A DNA stretch of 64,000 nucleotides from Bacteroides sp. AN502(2024). GTDB taxonomy: Bacteria; Bacteroidota; Bacteroidia; Bacteroidales; Bacteroidaceae. The stretch lies in the NCBI RefSeq assembly GCF_041227145.1, contig NZ_JBGFSP010000012.1:124001-188000 (forward strand), read 5' to 3'. The notes below the pieces were generated by a model, which saw only the letters and a list, made by a program, of their open reading frames with translations, did no database searches and was not told the origin of the DNA. Numbering within the stretch: position 1 is the stretch's first letter; every line of letters starts with the position of its first letter. Positions 34,501 through 43,225 of the stretch are shown here, in pieces. Made by a program: the position numbers and the translations under genes.

Positions 34501-36448
34501 TGGCTTTCCATACCTGTTGTATTTCACTGATACTTAGTTTTGTCTGGTTCAGTAGTATAAAATGTTTGTCCAAATCATTGTCACTATAAAGCACATAACA
34601 ACGTGCGCTGAGGCCGGGATCACGACCGGCTCTGCCTGCTTCTTGAATGTAGTTCTCCAGTGAATCGGAAATGTCATAATGTACCACGAGACCGACATCT
34701 TTTTTGTCGACCCCCATACCAAATGCGGACGTCGCCACGATGATGGGTACTTGGTCATTCATGAATGCGTCTTGGTTGGCAATCTTTTCATCAGACTCCA
34801 TTTTGCCATTGAAAGGAAGTGCCTTATAGCCGTCACGGGTTAATCGGATTGCCAGTTCTTTCGTTCGTTTGGTACGTGATACGTAAATAATGGTCGGACA
34901 AGTGGATTCAGCCACAAGTTCTCTTAGCTTTAAATATTTATCATTGTCATTGTCGGCATGTATGACGGAATAACGCAGATTTGTTCTTGAGGCTGTTGAT
35001 GCGAATAATTCCAAGTCCACATTCAATGTTTGTTTGAAATAGTCGCAGATGTCTTGTATTACTTTTTGTTTTGCCGTAGCCGTAAAGCAGGATACGGGTA
35101 TTGGATTCTTGCATTTTTTCTTTTGCTGGTATTCTCGGATGAACTTACCTATGTAGAGATAGTCAACTCTGAAATCCTGGCCCCATGAAGAAAAGCAATG
35201 CGCTTCGTCTATCACAAATCTTACAACGTGGCGTGCTATTAATATTTTCTCGATGGTTTTTGAACGAAGCATTTCGGGAGAGATATACAAAAGCGAGGCT
35301 TCTCCGTCTTGTACTCTTTGTATGGATAGTGCTCTTGTGATGGGGTCTAACATTCCATTTATGGTTACGGCATCCGTGATGCCTCTGTCAGCAAGGTTGT
35401 CTACCTGGTCTTTCATCAAGGACTGCAAGGGGGAGATAACAACCGTAAGCCCGTGTACAGAACGTCCTGCCATGAGTGCAGGCAATTGGAAGGTAAGTGA
35501 TTTGCCACCACCGGTAGGAAATATCGCCAGCAACGATTTGCCTTTCACCGCAGTTTGAGCAGCTTGTTCTTGCAGTGGCTCACCTTCGTATGTCCGGAAG
35601 CGTTCATATCCGAAAAATATTTTTAAGTTATGAAGCACGTCCAGTTGTGTATTGCAGTAGTCACAGCCTTCCCGGCAACTGGTGTGGCGCAGGAGTTTGA
35701 CAATAAATTCCACTTCCGGATAATTGTAAAGCACCCATCCGGGAGTGATGGAACGATAATCGGTAGTCTCAATGAGAGCCAATGCATACGCTAATCCGCA
35801 TGGATATTGTTTGATGAGCATGTCAAGATCAGCATGTTGGCAAATCTTTCCTGCATACAGTTTTTTGATAAGCTCAGGTATTCCTTTGTTGATATACTCC
35901 GCATTTATGATGCTGAGAAATCCATCAAACTCTTTTTGCCCCTTTAGTAACGATGCGAATAATACGCGCTTCTCTTTCGGCAATGAATTCCAGCATGCTA
36001 TTTCGTCCAGTAACAAGTCGTTTGCTTTCTTGCAATCGTTTACCGGATTGTTCATCTGTTCACTAATTAGTTTATCATCTTTCACAAGCCTATGGTAAGG
36101 GCGTTCCGGGAACAATAAAGGTGAGACATAAAGTGTATCCACTAAAATCCAGCGGCATGTTTTGTCTGTGAACAGATATTTGGCATCATGATGAATGATA
36201 TTGTGACCGCAAATGTAGTCTGTATCACAAAGAAAATCAAACAATTCATCTTTGGAAGTTTGATGGAATGTCGTGCCATCGTGTAGGAGTGCTCCTATAT
36301 CATGGATTTTATGATCTTGCAGGCCAACTTCAACATCTATTATGGCATAGTGGAGGGCACTAAATGGTACAGGTGTAATTTTATTACTGATGACATTGTT
36401 TCTATCCTCAGTTTTCTTAATTCCTATGAGTCTGCTCCATATTGACAT
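31574..36448 (-). CDS. DEDDh exonuclease-RecQ-UvrD helicase fusion
   Basis: A 1624-residue three-enzyme fusion. Residues about 33-140 are a DnaQ-like DEDD 3'-5' exonuclease (D38/E40 in AIIDVEVG, D88 in CGHNIIHHDAKYL, H119 and D138). A small Cys cluster CREGCDYC lies at 258-265. A RecQ helicase follows (Walker A PTGGGKS near 311-317, DEAH near 414-417, QEAGRAGRDP), then winged-helix/linker regions, and from about 1080 a UvrD/PcrA-type helicase (AAGPGSGKT near 1093, IDEAQDMG, GDDDQNIYEFRG, TIHKAKGREFDDVY, GITRAKNRL). Having two helicases of opposite families plus an exonuclease suggests DNA end processing in repair or defence. I know of similar large RecQ-UvrD proteins in Bacteroidetes but not of an assigned function. 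Confidence 0.88.
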   Translation of the reverse strand: MSIWSRLIGIKKTEDRNNVISNKITPVPFSALHYAIIDVEVGLQDHKIHDIGALLHDGTTFHQTSKDELFDFLCDTDYICGHNIIHHDAKYLFTDKTCRWILVDTLYVSPLLFPERPYHRLVKDDKLISEQMNNPVNDCKKANDLLLDEIACWNSLPKEKRVLFASLLKGQKEFDGFLSIINAEYINKGIPELIKKLYAGKICQHADLDMLIKQYPCGLAYALALIETTDYRSITPGWVLYNYPEVEFIVKLLRHTSCREGCDYCNTQLDVLHNLKIFFGYERFRTYEGEPLQEQAAQTAVKGKSLLAIFPTGGGKSLTFQLPALMAGRSVHGLTVVISPLQSLMKDQVDNLADRGITDAVTINGMLDPITRALSIQRVQDGEASLLYISPEMLRSKTIEKILIARHVVRFVIDEAHCFSSWGQDFRVDYLYIGKFIREYQQKKKCKNPIPVSCFTATAKQKVIQDICDYFKQTLNVDLELFASTASRTNLRYSVIHADNDNDKYLKLRELVAESTCPTIIYVSRTKRTKELAIRLTRDGYKALPFNGKMESDEKIANQDAFMNDQVPIIVATSAFGMGVDKKDVGLVVHYDISDSLENYIQEAGRAGRDPGLSARCYVLYSDNDLDKHFILLNQTKLSISEIQQVWKAIKDLTRQRKKVSCSALEIARQAGWDDSVSDIETRVRTALAALEQSGYLIRGNNVPHVYATGITVKNMDEARKRISMSLLFDRDEIEKAVRIIKSLISQKHISKAQNSEAESRIDYLADILGISKREVISVVERMRQEGILADSKDISAYLLDAGDSERKSQTLLERFAKLEQYILSHIPDESLRISCKQLNDNAINNGIKTSKEKDIRTLLYFLTVKGYTRKKEDAVHNIEISRLADLESTIKRLEKRLEISRFAIEWLYKIASDTETGDSPNKAIQFSVVELLNQIKSSHQSLFGDLDDIQLEDVEEALLYLSKIGALKLEGGFLVLYNAMNIQRIKDNKSRYKQDDYRMLNEFYKQKIQQIHIVGEYANLMVKDYNTALRYVQDYFQMDYRKFITKYFKGDRVSEIQRNLTPQKYKQLFGQLSKRQMEIISDKDSHCIVVAAGPGSGKTRVLVHKLASLLLLEDVKHEQLLMLTFSRAAATEFKQRLMELIGNAAHFIEIKTFHSYCFDLLGRIGNLEDAKNIVAKAAEMISQGEVEPNKIGKTVLVIDEAQDMGVEESALLKALMANNEEMRVIAVGDDDQNIYEFRGSDSDYMYRLTQESGSKFVEMTENYRSARHPVNFANQFLRAIDKRIKSTPIISMRKEEGWVEVTRHQSKCMYQPLVEKLLQHKDKGTSCVLTQTNEEAVILMALLRKHGINSKLIQSMDGLRFWNIAEIRYLLRYIDKRAKTPLIPEELWEEAKHATFSTYNGSLSLTYVKHCVEQFEQTNKAKYLCDFKEFVFESSVEDFCDVSEAEVVVSTIHKAKGREFDDVYMLISDNYSKDDYLMRKYYVGITRAKNRLFIHTNGDCFNRLSADRYFVDQRQYDMPEEIILQLSHKDVYLGFFKERKQEVLALRGGDSLNYNDFFLFSSSTNKPVAKLSLKMQETLSEWEERGYKVKSASVRFVVAWKPKDAPKNEPETAVLLVDLVLSL

Positions 36449-36751
36449 ATAATAAATTGTTTTATAATGTGAACTTATTATGTATCTGCATCGTTTTTTA
36501 TTATTGATCGGGTAAAATACCCCAATATCACTTACAAAGGTAAGGATAAAATGAATAATCTGTTAAAATAACCGTTCCCTTTTTAGTTTTAAATGACTAT
36601 TATTCTATATTGGAAAGTTCATGTTGCAAGCTTTTTATTAAAACAACTGATGTTTCACAGAGTATTTCTGATAGCTGTTTCAGTAATGGGAAAATTTAGC
36701 TTCCTTTGGAGTAAACCGGTTAAAAGAGATCATAAGTGTAAAAACTTTAAT

Positions 36752-36779
36752 TTGTTTCCTCAAAAGGTGGTATATTTGC
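36752..36779 (+). promoter_or_regulatory. Promoter of the DUF4250 gene
   Basis: TTTG (36752-36755) and TATATTTG (36772-36779) match the Bacteroides -33 and -7 elements, with a 16-base gap that is a little short. The DUF4250 start is 24 bases downstream. Confidence 0.5.
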
Positions 36780-36802
36780 ATCGGTTTTAAAGATTGTATG
36801 TT

Positions 36803-36979
36803 ATGGAATTACCAAAAGACCCGATGATGTTGCTCAGCGTCATCAATATGAAGCTGCGCGATTGTTATTCTTCACTTGATGAACTATGTGAAGATATGAA
36901 TGTAGACAAGGATGAATTAGTGAATCAGTTGAAAGCTGTGGGCTTTGAATATAGTGCGGAACATAATAAGTTCTGGTAA
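36803..36979 (+). CDS. DUF4250 small protein
   Basis: A 58-residue protein. The ATG at 36803 (MELPKDPMMLLSVINMKL) is preferred over a TTG three codons earlier because the family starts with the LPKDPMMLLS motif. The rest is a helix-turn-helix-like pattern (LRDCYSSLDELCEDMNVD, then VNQLKAVGFEYS). It is common in gut Firmicutes and Bacteroides and its role is unknown. A hairpin terminator follows. Confidence 0.85.
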   Translation: MELPKDPMMLLSVINMKLRDCYSSLDELCEDMNVDKDELVNQLKAVGFEYSAEHNKFW

Positions 36980-37016
36980 TTATTTTCTTGTTTACATCTT
37001 ATAGATAGACTACTTG

Positions 37017-37056
37017 AAGTGTCTCCATCGACTTTACAGAAGATATGGAGGCACTT
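37017..37056 (+). terminator. Terminator after DUF4250
   Basis: AAGTGTCTCCAT (37017-37028) pairs with ATGGAGGCACTT (37045-37056), 12 bp with one G-T pair, followed by a T-rich stretch. Confidence 0.6.
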
Positions 37057-37178
37057 TGTGTATTTTATGGGTCGCTTCTCTCTTACTCTTTCCTGTTAAT
37101 AAAAGCAAAATACAGAATCCTGTATTTAACTTCCCCTCTCTTCTGCGTTCTAACAAATAAAGCTTAGAAAAAGAATGA

Positions 37179-37718
37179 ATGATAAACGAGAATAAAATTC
37201 GTGAAGCTTGTACCTTGAATCGTGAACGGGGATTCAAGATGCTGATGGACTCTTTTCAGGTACCGATATATAATTATATCCGTAGGTTGGTCGTATCTCA
37301 TGAAGATGCGGAAGATGTGCTTCAGGAAGTCTTTATCCGGGTGTTCCGGCATATCGATCAGTTTCGCGAAGAAAGTTCACTGTCAACCTGGATTTACCGG
37401 ATTGCCACGAATGAGAGTTTACGCTTGCTGAACAGTCGTAAAGAGGGGAAAGTTGTTTCTGCAGAAGAGGTTCAGGAAGAGTTGATAGGCAAGTTGAAGG
37501 CTTCCGATTATATTGATTATGAGAATGAGCTGGCAGTGAAGTTTCAGGAGGCCATTCTAAGTTTACCGGAAAAGCAACGGATCGTATTCAACTTACGCTA
37601 TTATGATGAACTTGAATATGAAGAAATTGCCCGTGTATTGGATAGTAAAGTGGATACACTAAAAGTGAATTACCACTATGCAAAAGAGAAGATAAAGGAA
37701 TATATATTAAACAGATAG
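37179..37718 (+). CDS. ECF-type RNA polymerase sigma factor
   Basis: A 179-residue extracytoplasmic-function sigma factor. Region 2 is seen at AEDVLQEVFIRVFRHIDQFREESSLSTWIYRIATNESL (given here in parts: EDVLQEVFIRVF, STWIYRIATNE), and region 4 at LPEKQRIVFNLRYYDELEYEEIA-type sequence (PEKQRIVFNLRY, EYEEIARVL). It begins a three-gene operon with a small single-span membrane protein and a Spy/CpxP-like exported protein, spaced 1 and 32 bases. That arrangement suggests envelope-stress control with the second gene as anti-sigma candidate. Confidence 0.93.
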   Translation: MINENKIREACTLNRERGFKMLMDSFQVPIYNYIRRLVVSHEDAEDVLQEVFIRVFRHIDQFREESSLSTWIYRIATNESLRLLNSRKEGKVVSAEEVQEELIGKLKASDYIDYENELAVKFQEAILSLPEKQRIVFNLRYYDELEYEEIARVLDSKVDTLKVNYHYAKEKIKEYILNR

Positions 37719-37719
37719 A

Positions 37720-38067
37720 ATGATGAAAAAGGATTTTGATTTTGACGATATGGGCAAGCGTACACCTTACCGTATCCCCGATGGATTCTTCGAGGACGTG
37801 CAGCGAAAGGTGATGGAACGTGCCGGAGTGAAGCAACATCGGAAATCTCACATGAAGCTGATTATTTCTACGGTGATTGCCGCGGCAGCAGTATGGGTCG
37901 GATTTCTGTTTGCTTCGTCTTTGAAACAGGCAGATGAGGCGAAAACACCTTCTTCGAATGTATTAGCCAATGGTATGGAACCTGTAGATAGATGGATTAA
38001 AGAGCTGTCGGATGAGGAGTTGGAAGAACTCGTCAGCTTCTCTGAAAATGATATATTTTTAAATTAA
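37720..38067 (+). CDS. Single-span membrane protein, candidate anti-sigma factor
   Basis: A 115-residue protein with an N-terminal cytoplasmic part (YRIPDGFFEDVQRKVMERAG), one membrane segment near residues 47-66 (LIISTVIAAAAVWVGFLFAS) and an acidic C-terminus (LSDEELEELVSFSENDIF). It starts 1 base after the sigma-factor stop, so translation is probably coupled. Topology and position suggest an anti-sigma role. No zinc-binding anti-sigma motif is present, so this is inference. Confidence 0.7.
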   Translation: MMKKDFDFDDMGKRTPYRIPDGFFEDVQRKVMERAGVKQHRKSHMKLIISTVIAAAAVWVGFLFASSLKQADEAKTPSSNVLANGMEPVDRWIKELSDEELEELVSFSENDIFLN

Positions 38068-38099
38068 ATAACTCAATCATTATTTTAAACGTGAAGATT

Positions 38100-38657
38100 A
38101 TGAAGACTAAATTTGTTTATGTGATTTTGGTTGTTCTTTTGATGGGAAGCCAGATGACTTTGTCTGCACAGAATGCAGATAACAAAGAGAGAAAACAACG
38201 TCCTACACAGCAGCAAATGATGCAAATGCAGGTGGACCAGATGGTAAGAACATTGATGCTGGATGATGCAACAACTGCCAGATTTACTCCGGTTTATGAG
38301 AAATATCTCAAAGAATTGCGCGAATGCCGTATGATGAATTTCAAGCCGAGAACAGAAAAAGCTAAAGCTACAGATGCCAATGCTAAAAAAGAACGGCCGT
38401 CCATGACTGATGAAGAGATTGCAGCCATGTTGCGGAATCAGTTTACTCAAAGCCGTAAAATGTTGGATGTCCGTGAAAAGTATTACAATGAATTCAGCAA
38501 GATACTTTCACAGAAACAAATTCTGAAGATTTATCAGCAGGAGAAGATGAACGCTAATAAGTTCAGGAAGGAGTTTGACCGCAGAAAGGGACAGAAACCG
38601 GGACAAGGACATCATCAGGGACAAAGACCTCGCGCTCCACGTCCAGGCCAGAAATAA
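38100..38657 (+). CDS. Spy/CpxP-like exported protein
   Basis: A 185-residue exported protein. The ATG at 38100 gives a clean signal peptide (MKTKFVYVILVVLLMGSQ, then MTLSAQ); a GTG three codons earlier is possible. The mature part is helical and Gln/Met/Lys-rich (QQQMMQMQVDQMVRTLMLDD; REKYYNEFSKILSQKQILKI), like the LTXXQ-motif periplasmic chaperones of the Spy/CpxP group, and ends in a Gly/Gln/Arg/Pro-rich basic tail. It lies 32 bases after the candidate anti-sigma gene and is probably the output gene of the sigma operon. Confidence 0.75.
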   Translation: MKTKFVYVILVVLLMGSQMTLSAQNADNKERKQRPTQQQMMQMQVDQMVRTLMLDDATTARFTPVYEKYLKELRECRMMNFKPRTEKAKATDANAKKERPSMTDEEIAAMLRNQFTQSRKMLDVREKYYNEFSKILSQKQILKIYQQEKMNANKFRKEFDRRKGQKPGQGHHQGQRPRAPRPGQK

Positions 38658-38667
38658 AGAAGCTATC

Positions 38668-38767
38668 AGAGGTTGTGTAACAAGTCCTATTTTAACGATT
38701 TTACCCCTGCCAGAATATGCTTTGGCAGGGGTGATTTCTAATTACTGAGACCTGTTAGACTGCCTTT
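38668..38767. mobile_element. MITE-like element, copy 2 (about 100 bp)
   Basis: This is similar to 20256-20359, with the same central hairpin ACCCCTGCCA (38703-38712)/TGGCAGGGGT (38723-38732) and related ends AGAGGTTGTGTAACAAG and CCTGTTAGACTGCCT. It lies 10 bases after the sigma operon and may act as its terminator. Confidence 0.6.
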
Positions 38768-38855
38768 TTTAGCGTTACCGGATTGTATATTCTTAGGCAG
38801 CGGTGCTACGGATGTTATCACTTTTTAGTAATAACAGGCTTATAACAGTGCGATA

Positions 38856-39689
38856 TTATTCCAGACTTCTTAGCCATGCAATTTCTTCTTTCCATTTACT
38901 TTCATCCGGTGTTTCCAGTATCAATGGTATATTATCGAATCTGGGATCTTGCATCAATCTTTCAAAAAAGGCTTTTCCAATCAACCCTTCACCGATGCTA
39001 TCGTGACGGTCTACATGGGTACCCAGTGCTTTTTTTGAATCATTCAAGTGCATACCACGAAGGTAATTGAATCCCACTTCCTTGTCAAATTTATCAAAAA
39101 CGTTATCGTATTCATTGACAATATCGTAACCGGCGGTATAAGTATGGCACGTATCGAGACAAACGCCTACTCGGCTCTTATCGTTTACCCGGTCAATGAT
39201 ATATTTCAGTTGCCAGAATTCGCTTCCTAGATTACTGCCTTGTCCGGCTGTGTTTTCAATAACTGCTGTTACTCCTTTTGTTTTTTCTAAAGCGAGATTA
39301 ATGCTTTCTGCAATAAGAGACAGGCAATCTTCTATTGATATTTTATTGAGAGAGCTGCCCGGGTGGAAATTTAAAAGCTTCAATCCAAGTTGCTCACAAC
39401 GTTGCATTTCATCCAGAAAAGCGATACGGCTTTTAGCAAGCCCTTCTTCCTCCGGATGCCCGAGATTGATAAGGTAACTGTCATGTGGCAGGATATATTC
39501 CGGTTGGAAACCATATTTCTTACAATTCTCTTTGAAGAGGCCGACACTGTCTTGGGTTAGAGGTTTACTTACCCATTGACGTTGATTCTTGGTGAATAAC
39601 GCAAAAGTGTTTGCTCCTATCTCGTGCGCATTAATAGGTGAGAACTCTACGCCACCTGAGGCGCTAACGTGTGCTCCGATATATTTCAT
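38856..39689 (-). CDS. nfo: Deoxyribonuclease IV (AP endonuclease)
   Basis: Endonuclease IV of base-excision repair, a three-zinc TIM-barrel enzyme that cuts 5' of abasic sites. Family signatures are visible: [12 protein letters not shown] at the N-terminus, LNFHPGS near residues 108-114, [23 protein letters not shown] near 175-188, [22 protein letters not shown] (in parts: [16 protein letters not shown]), and PLILETPDE. The length of 277 aa is standard. A -7 element TATATTTG lies on the minus strand at 39717-39724. Confidence 0.97.
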   Translation of the reverse strand: MKYIGAHVSASGGVEFSPINAHEIGANTFALFTKNQRQWVSKPLTQDSVGLFKENCKKYGFQPEYILPHDSYLINLGHPEEEGLAKSRIAFLDEMQRCEQLGLKLLNFHPGSSLNKISIEDCLSLIAESINLALEKTKGVTAVIENTAGQGSNLGSEFWQLKYIIDRVNDKSRVGVCLDTCHTYTAGYDIVNEYDNVFDKFDKEVGFNYLRGMHLNDSKKALGTHVDRHDSIGEGLIGKAFFERLMQDPRFDNIPLILETPDESKWKEEIAWLRSLE

Positions 39690-39887
39690 TGTTCTTTCTT
39701 AATTTATATTACTCTGCAAATATAACTTTTTTAAAGGAGTATATGTTTGTGGAGAGAATTCTTTTTGGCTGCTGCAAGAGAAGAGTCTTAGTGTTGCCAA
39801 TGGAAGGAGTAGGGTAGAGGAGGAATCGTTTCCGATAATGATGAAGTCGCCTCTCCCGCGAAAGGGGCAGGGAGAGGCTGTGGCTTT

Positions 39888-41888
39888 TTACAGTTTGTAT
39901 TTTAATGACTGTTTCTTTCCGTTTATTTTCACCTCGACATCCAGACCGTTTTCATCGAACGCTTTGTTCTTGAATTTAGCGTTAAGTTTAGGAGCATCTG
40001 TGCTTTTCTTAACCGGGTAGATAACAGTGATGTAACGTACAGCTTCTTCGCTGTCTTTCTTCACGTTGAATGATACATTCATACGTTTGTAGCGTTTGCG
40101 ATAAGCTGTTGAGCACCATCCCGGTTCTTTTTTCATACTCATGCCGGCAGGGCCGAAGCATTGCAGTTTCATGTTACTTCCATCTTCAAACTGTGTCAGG
40201 AATGTCATGTCTTCGCGACTGTTGGCAATTTCTCCTTTCGGCATCTGATAGTGGAGATTGATAGAACCTTTACCACTACCTACCATTTCATCTACAATGA
40301 CAAAATAGGTATTATCGACGAAGAAAACAGAACGACGGTGTTTCAGATTCTTATAACTCGGATTCTCGGTAACTAAAGTTTGGATAGTACCTTCCGGTTG
40401 CCATAACTTAGTAACAGATTCTGTTGTATCTAAGTTCTTATTGTTCAGAGTTACTGTGTTGTGAACACAAGTCTGGCGGTGCCAGTTACGTTGTTCCATT
40501 ACTTCGCCTTCACCGGCGTATACATACGAACCTGAATCCGGGAATAAGTTCTTGCCATTGAACCAAAGTTCAAATGTTCCATTATCCGGCTGACAGTGCC
40601 AGAAGGCTTTCGGACCTGCCTTTACGACCATTTGGGTAGCATCCATTCCCCATGAATTACGGAATACAAAGAAGCCTGATTTCAGGAAACCTTTAGACAT
40701 ATAATCCGGCAATACACCTTCTTTTCCTTCTGTCGCAAAATATCGGATTGCCTGGTTCTTCGGGAACAGTTTGCTCCATGACTTGTAGTTTTTCACCATT
40801 TCTTTCTTGGTTGTCAACTTGGCGTCGCTGAAACAGGGATTGGTGTAATCAGGGAAAGAAATGTTTGCATAGAACATAATCATGTTTTCAATGGTATCCA
40901 AATAGTCTTGAGGGAATTCCTTACGGAATCCATTAGCATCTGCGATACCTAAGGCTTTACAGAAAATGTTAATGGCTGCCAGGTGATAATGCGGGTCAAG
41001 TTCGAACTGTCCTCCATCTTCGTATACCTGTACGTGAATTTCACGGTTCAGAATGTCGATACCACTTTTTCTCCATGCCGGAGCATCTTTGAATTCCGGG
41101 AAAAAGGCACCTGCGTAAATCATGCGTTGAGCTTCGAACAGTAAATGGTTGCCTTGCTCCGAGTAATTAGCAAGGATATGCGCGGCATGCTTGTGATAGT
41201 TCACCAGGAATTCGGTCAGGAAGTCCGGAGTGAAAGAAGGGGAGGGAAGGAATAGCTGGAACTGTGAAGTCTGGTCTTGCAGACGATTGCTCACTTCCAA
41301 AGGGCGCCATGCAAAACGTACATTTTCTACTTCACCTTTGATTTTTCCATTACTGACCAGCTCATATTCTTCCTTGTTCATCTTCACCAATGGATTTTTT
41401 TTTATCCAATCGATATACTGGTGTGCCCATTCTTTAGCATATTTTTCATCACCGGATATACGGTAAGCTTTACCCATCGGAGTGAACCATTTGTGGCGGT
41501 GCAACTGCCAGCGGAGCTCATTATCTTTCACCGGCCAGTATTGCCAGTTGATATCTTCTCCATAATTGTAAGAAGGTTGGTAACCTTTGTGCACGAAGAA
41601 TGTATGTTTCAATCCGTCATCGGCCCATTGCTGTTCTTCTTTGCTGATGGTCAGTTTGTTCAGATTGATATCCGGAGTTTTTACATGGGTACGTGCACGG
41701 TAATAATCTAGTAATGCTTGGGCAGCATCCTCATCTTTGCCTTCCTGATGCAAGGCTTTTACTTTTTCCAATCCCGGATAGTCCATGTTAAGAAAAGAAA
41801 AGACTTCGCTTTTCAACTCCTGAGCGTACCCTTTGCTTACAAAACAAGTGATTGTCAGCAGAGCGATATACTTTAAAGTTTTATTCAT
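39888..41888 (-). CDS. PL12-family heparin/heparan sulfate lyase (heparinase III-like)
   Basis: A 666-residue exported polysaccharide lyase. A signal peptide ends at KGYAQ (residue ~23). The N-terminal alpha-barrel (FLNMDYPGLEKVK; DINWQYWPVKDNELRWQLHRHKW) and the C-terminal heparinase II/III-like beta domain (WHCQPDNGTFELWFNGKNLFPDSG, in parts WHCQPDNGTFELW and VHNTVTLNNKNLD) are complete. The order lyase-GH88-SusD-SusC-binding protein-lyase mirrors the B. thetaiotaomicron heparin locus BT4657-BT4662, and this gene corresponds to BT4657. It would depolymerise heparan-type chains in the periplasm by beta-elimination. Confidence 0.9.
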   Translation of the reverse strand: MNKTLKYIALLTITCFVSKGYAQELKSEVFSFLNMDYPGLEKVKALHQEGKDEDAAQALLDYYRARTHVKTPDINLNKLTISKEEQQWADDGLKHTFFVHKGYQPSYNYGEDINWQYWPVKDNELRWQLHRHKWFTPMGKAYRISGDEKYAKEWAHQYIDWIKKNPLVKMNKEEYELVSNGKIKGEVENVRFAWRPLEVSNRLQDQTSQFQLFLPSPSFTPDFLTEFLVNYHKHAAHILANYSEQGNHLLFEAQRMIYAGAFFPEFKDAPAWRKSGIDILNREIHVQVYEDGGQFELDPHYHLAAINIFCKALGIADANGFRKEFPQDYLDTIENMIMFYANISFPDYTNPCFSDAKLTTKKEMVKNYKSWSKLFPKNQAIRYFATEGKEGVLPDYMSKGFLKSGFFVFRNSWGMDATQMVVKAGPKAFWHCQPDNGTFELWFNGKNLFPDSGSYVYAGEGEVMEQRNWHRQTCVHNTVTLNNKNLDTTESVTKLWQPEGTIQTLVTENPSYKNLKHRRSVFFVDNTYFVIVDEMVGSGKGSINLHYQMPKGEIANSREDMTFLTQFEDGSNMKLQCFGPAGMSMKKEPGWCSTAYRKRYKRMNVSFNVKKDSEEAVRYITVIYPVKKSTDAPKLNAKFKNKAFDENGLDVEVKINGKKQSLKYKL

Positions 41889-41916
41889 GATATAATAAGT
41901 ATTATAATTTAATGTA

Positions 41917-43203
41917 TTAGATATCTTTGTAGTTGATGCCTTTCAGATTCATGAATCTCTTCAATGCTTCCAGGTAATAGTAGTCGGCATAGTTCAGCGG
42001 AGTGTCGATTTCAGAACCATTCGGCAGTGAACCTACAGAATGCATCAAAACGAATCCTTGATTGTCACCCGCTTGGGCGAGATATGCATTACTTGACAAG
42101 CTCTTCAGAATCTTTTCCGCATAATCCAGATATTTCTTTCCATCGGGAATCATTGTGCTTAGTTCGATGAGGGCCGAAGCGGTCACAGTAGCAGCAGATG
42201 CGTCACGTGGGGTTTCTGAAGTTACAGGAGCATCATAATCCCAATAAGGGATAGCATCGTCTGTTTTTACGCGATCCATAATCATGTCGGCTATTTTAAC
42301 AGCGAAGTTCAGGAAAGTGCTGTCATTTGTTTCGCGGAAACAAGCGGTGTAGCCATATACAGCCCATGCCTGTCCCCGTGCCCATGAAGAATTATCGTTC
42401 TTGCCTTGGTGAGTTTGTTTCCGTTCTACTGTTCCGTCGTTGTTATAGCTTACTACATGCCAGCAAGTATAATCCGGGCGGAAGTGATTATGCATGGTAG
42501 TCATAGCATGCTTGATAGCGATGTCTTTATATCTATTGTCACCGGTTGCTTTTGCTACATTAAACAGGAGGTCGAGGTTCATCATATTATCGATAATCAC
42601 CGGGAAGTTCCATGTTCCGAAGTCCCAGGAACGGATAGCACCGATGGAGTCGTTGAAACGACCACAGAGGTTATCGGCAGTTTCTTTCATCACTGCAGCG
42701 ATCGTATCGTTCGGTGAAAGACGTTCTGCATTGCCGTAGCTACAGTTGACCATAAATCCCAAATCATGCGTACCTTTATAATAACGCACCGGATTCAGAA
42801 GATTGGTATATTCGATGGCTCGTGCTTTCAGTATATCGTTTCCTGTCAGTTCGTATGCATGCCATAACGAACCGGGGAAGAAACCGCTTGTCCAGTCGTA
42901 AACGCTGCAGAGGCGACGTTGCCCTAACTGTTCGGCTGTCGGTTGTGCACGTAGTGAATCTTTGAATGTTAATGAATCTCTTTCCAACTGTCGGCAAAGG
43001 AAATTCATATCATAACCTGTGCGGATAGAGCGGGGGAGATGACCTGTACTGCTAACCTCCTCTGCTGAAAGTAGTAATTGCGCAGACGCCACATCCAGTC
43101 CTTTTTTTATCCAACTGTAGTCTTCTTTGGGGGATGTCTGACACGACGCGAGTGCAATACTAACCGAAGCAAAGAGGGCAAGTTGCTTTTTCATATTATT
43201 CAT
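41917..43203 (-). CDS. GH88 unsaturated glucuronyl hydrolase
   Basis: This enzyme removes the 4,5-unsaturated uronic acid left by the lyases from heparin oligosaccharides. The start at 43203 (MNNMKKQLALFASVSIALAS then Cys) gives a lipoprotein signal; the frame is open further upstream into susD but that part is not signal-like. The family's (alpha/alpha)6-barrel motifs are seen (SVYDWTSGFFPGSLWHAYEL, HDLGFMVNCSYGNA, NSSWARGQAWAVYGY). It corresponds to BT4658. It starts 22 bases after the susD stop and ends 28 bases before the PL12 gene, within the same operon. Confidence 0.9.
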   Translation of the reverse strand: MNNMKKQLALFASVSIALASCQTSPKEDYSWIKKGLDVASAQLLLSAEEVSSTGHLPRSIRTGYDMNFLCRQLERDSLTFKDSLRAQPTAEQLGQRRLCSVYDWTSGFFPGSLWHAYELTGNDILKARAIEYTNLLNPVRYYKGTHDLGFMVNCSYGNAERLSPNDTIAAVMKETADNLCGRFNDSIGAIRSWDFGTWNFPVIIDNMMNLDLLFNVAKATGDNRYKDIAIKHAMTTMHNHFRPDYTCWHVVSYNNDGTVERKQTHQGKNDNSSWARGQAWAVYGYTACFRETNDSTFLNFAVKIADMIMDRVKTDDAIPYWDYDAPVTSETPRDASAATVTASALIELSTMIPDGKKYLDYAEKILKSLSSNAYLAQAGDNQGFVLMHSVGSLPNGSEIDTPLNYADYYYLEALKRFMNLKGINYKDI

Positions 43204-43225
43204 TTTAGTGATTGTTTTAGATTGA

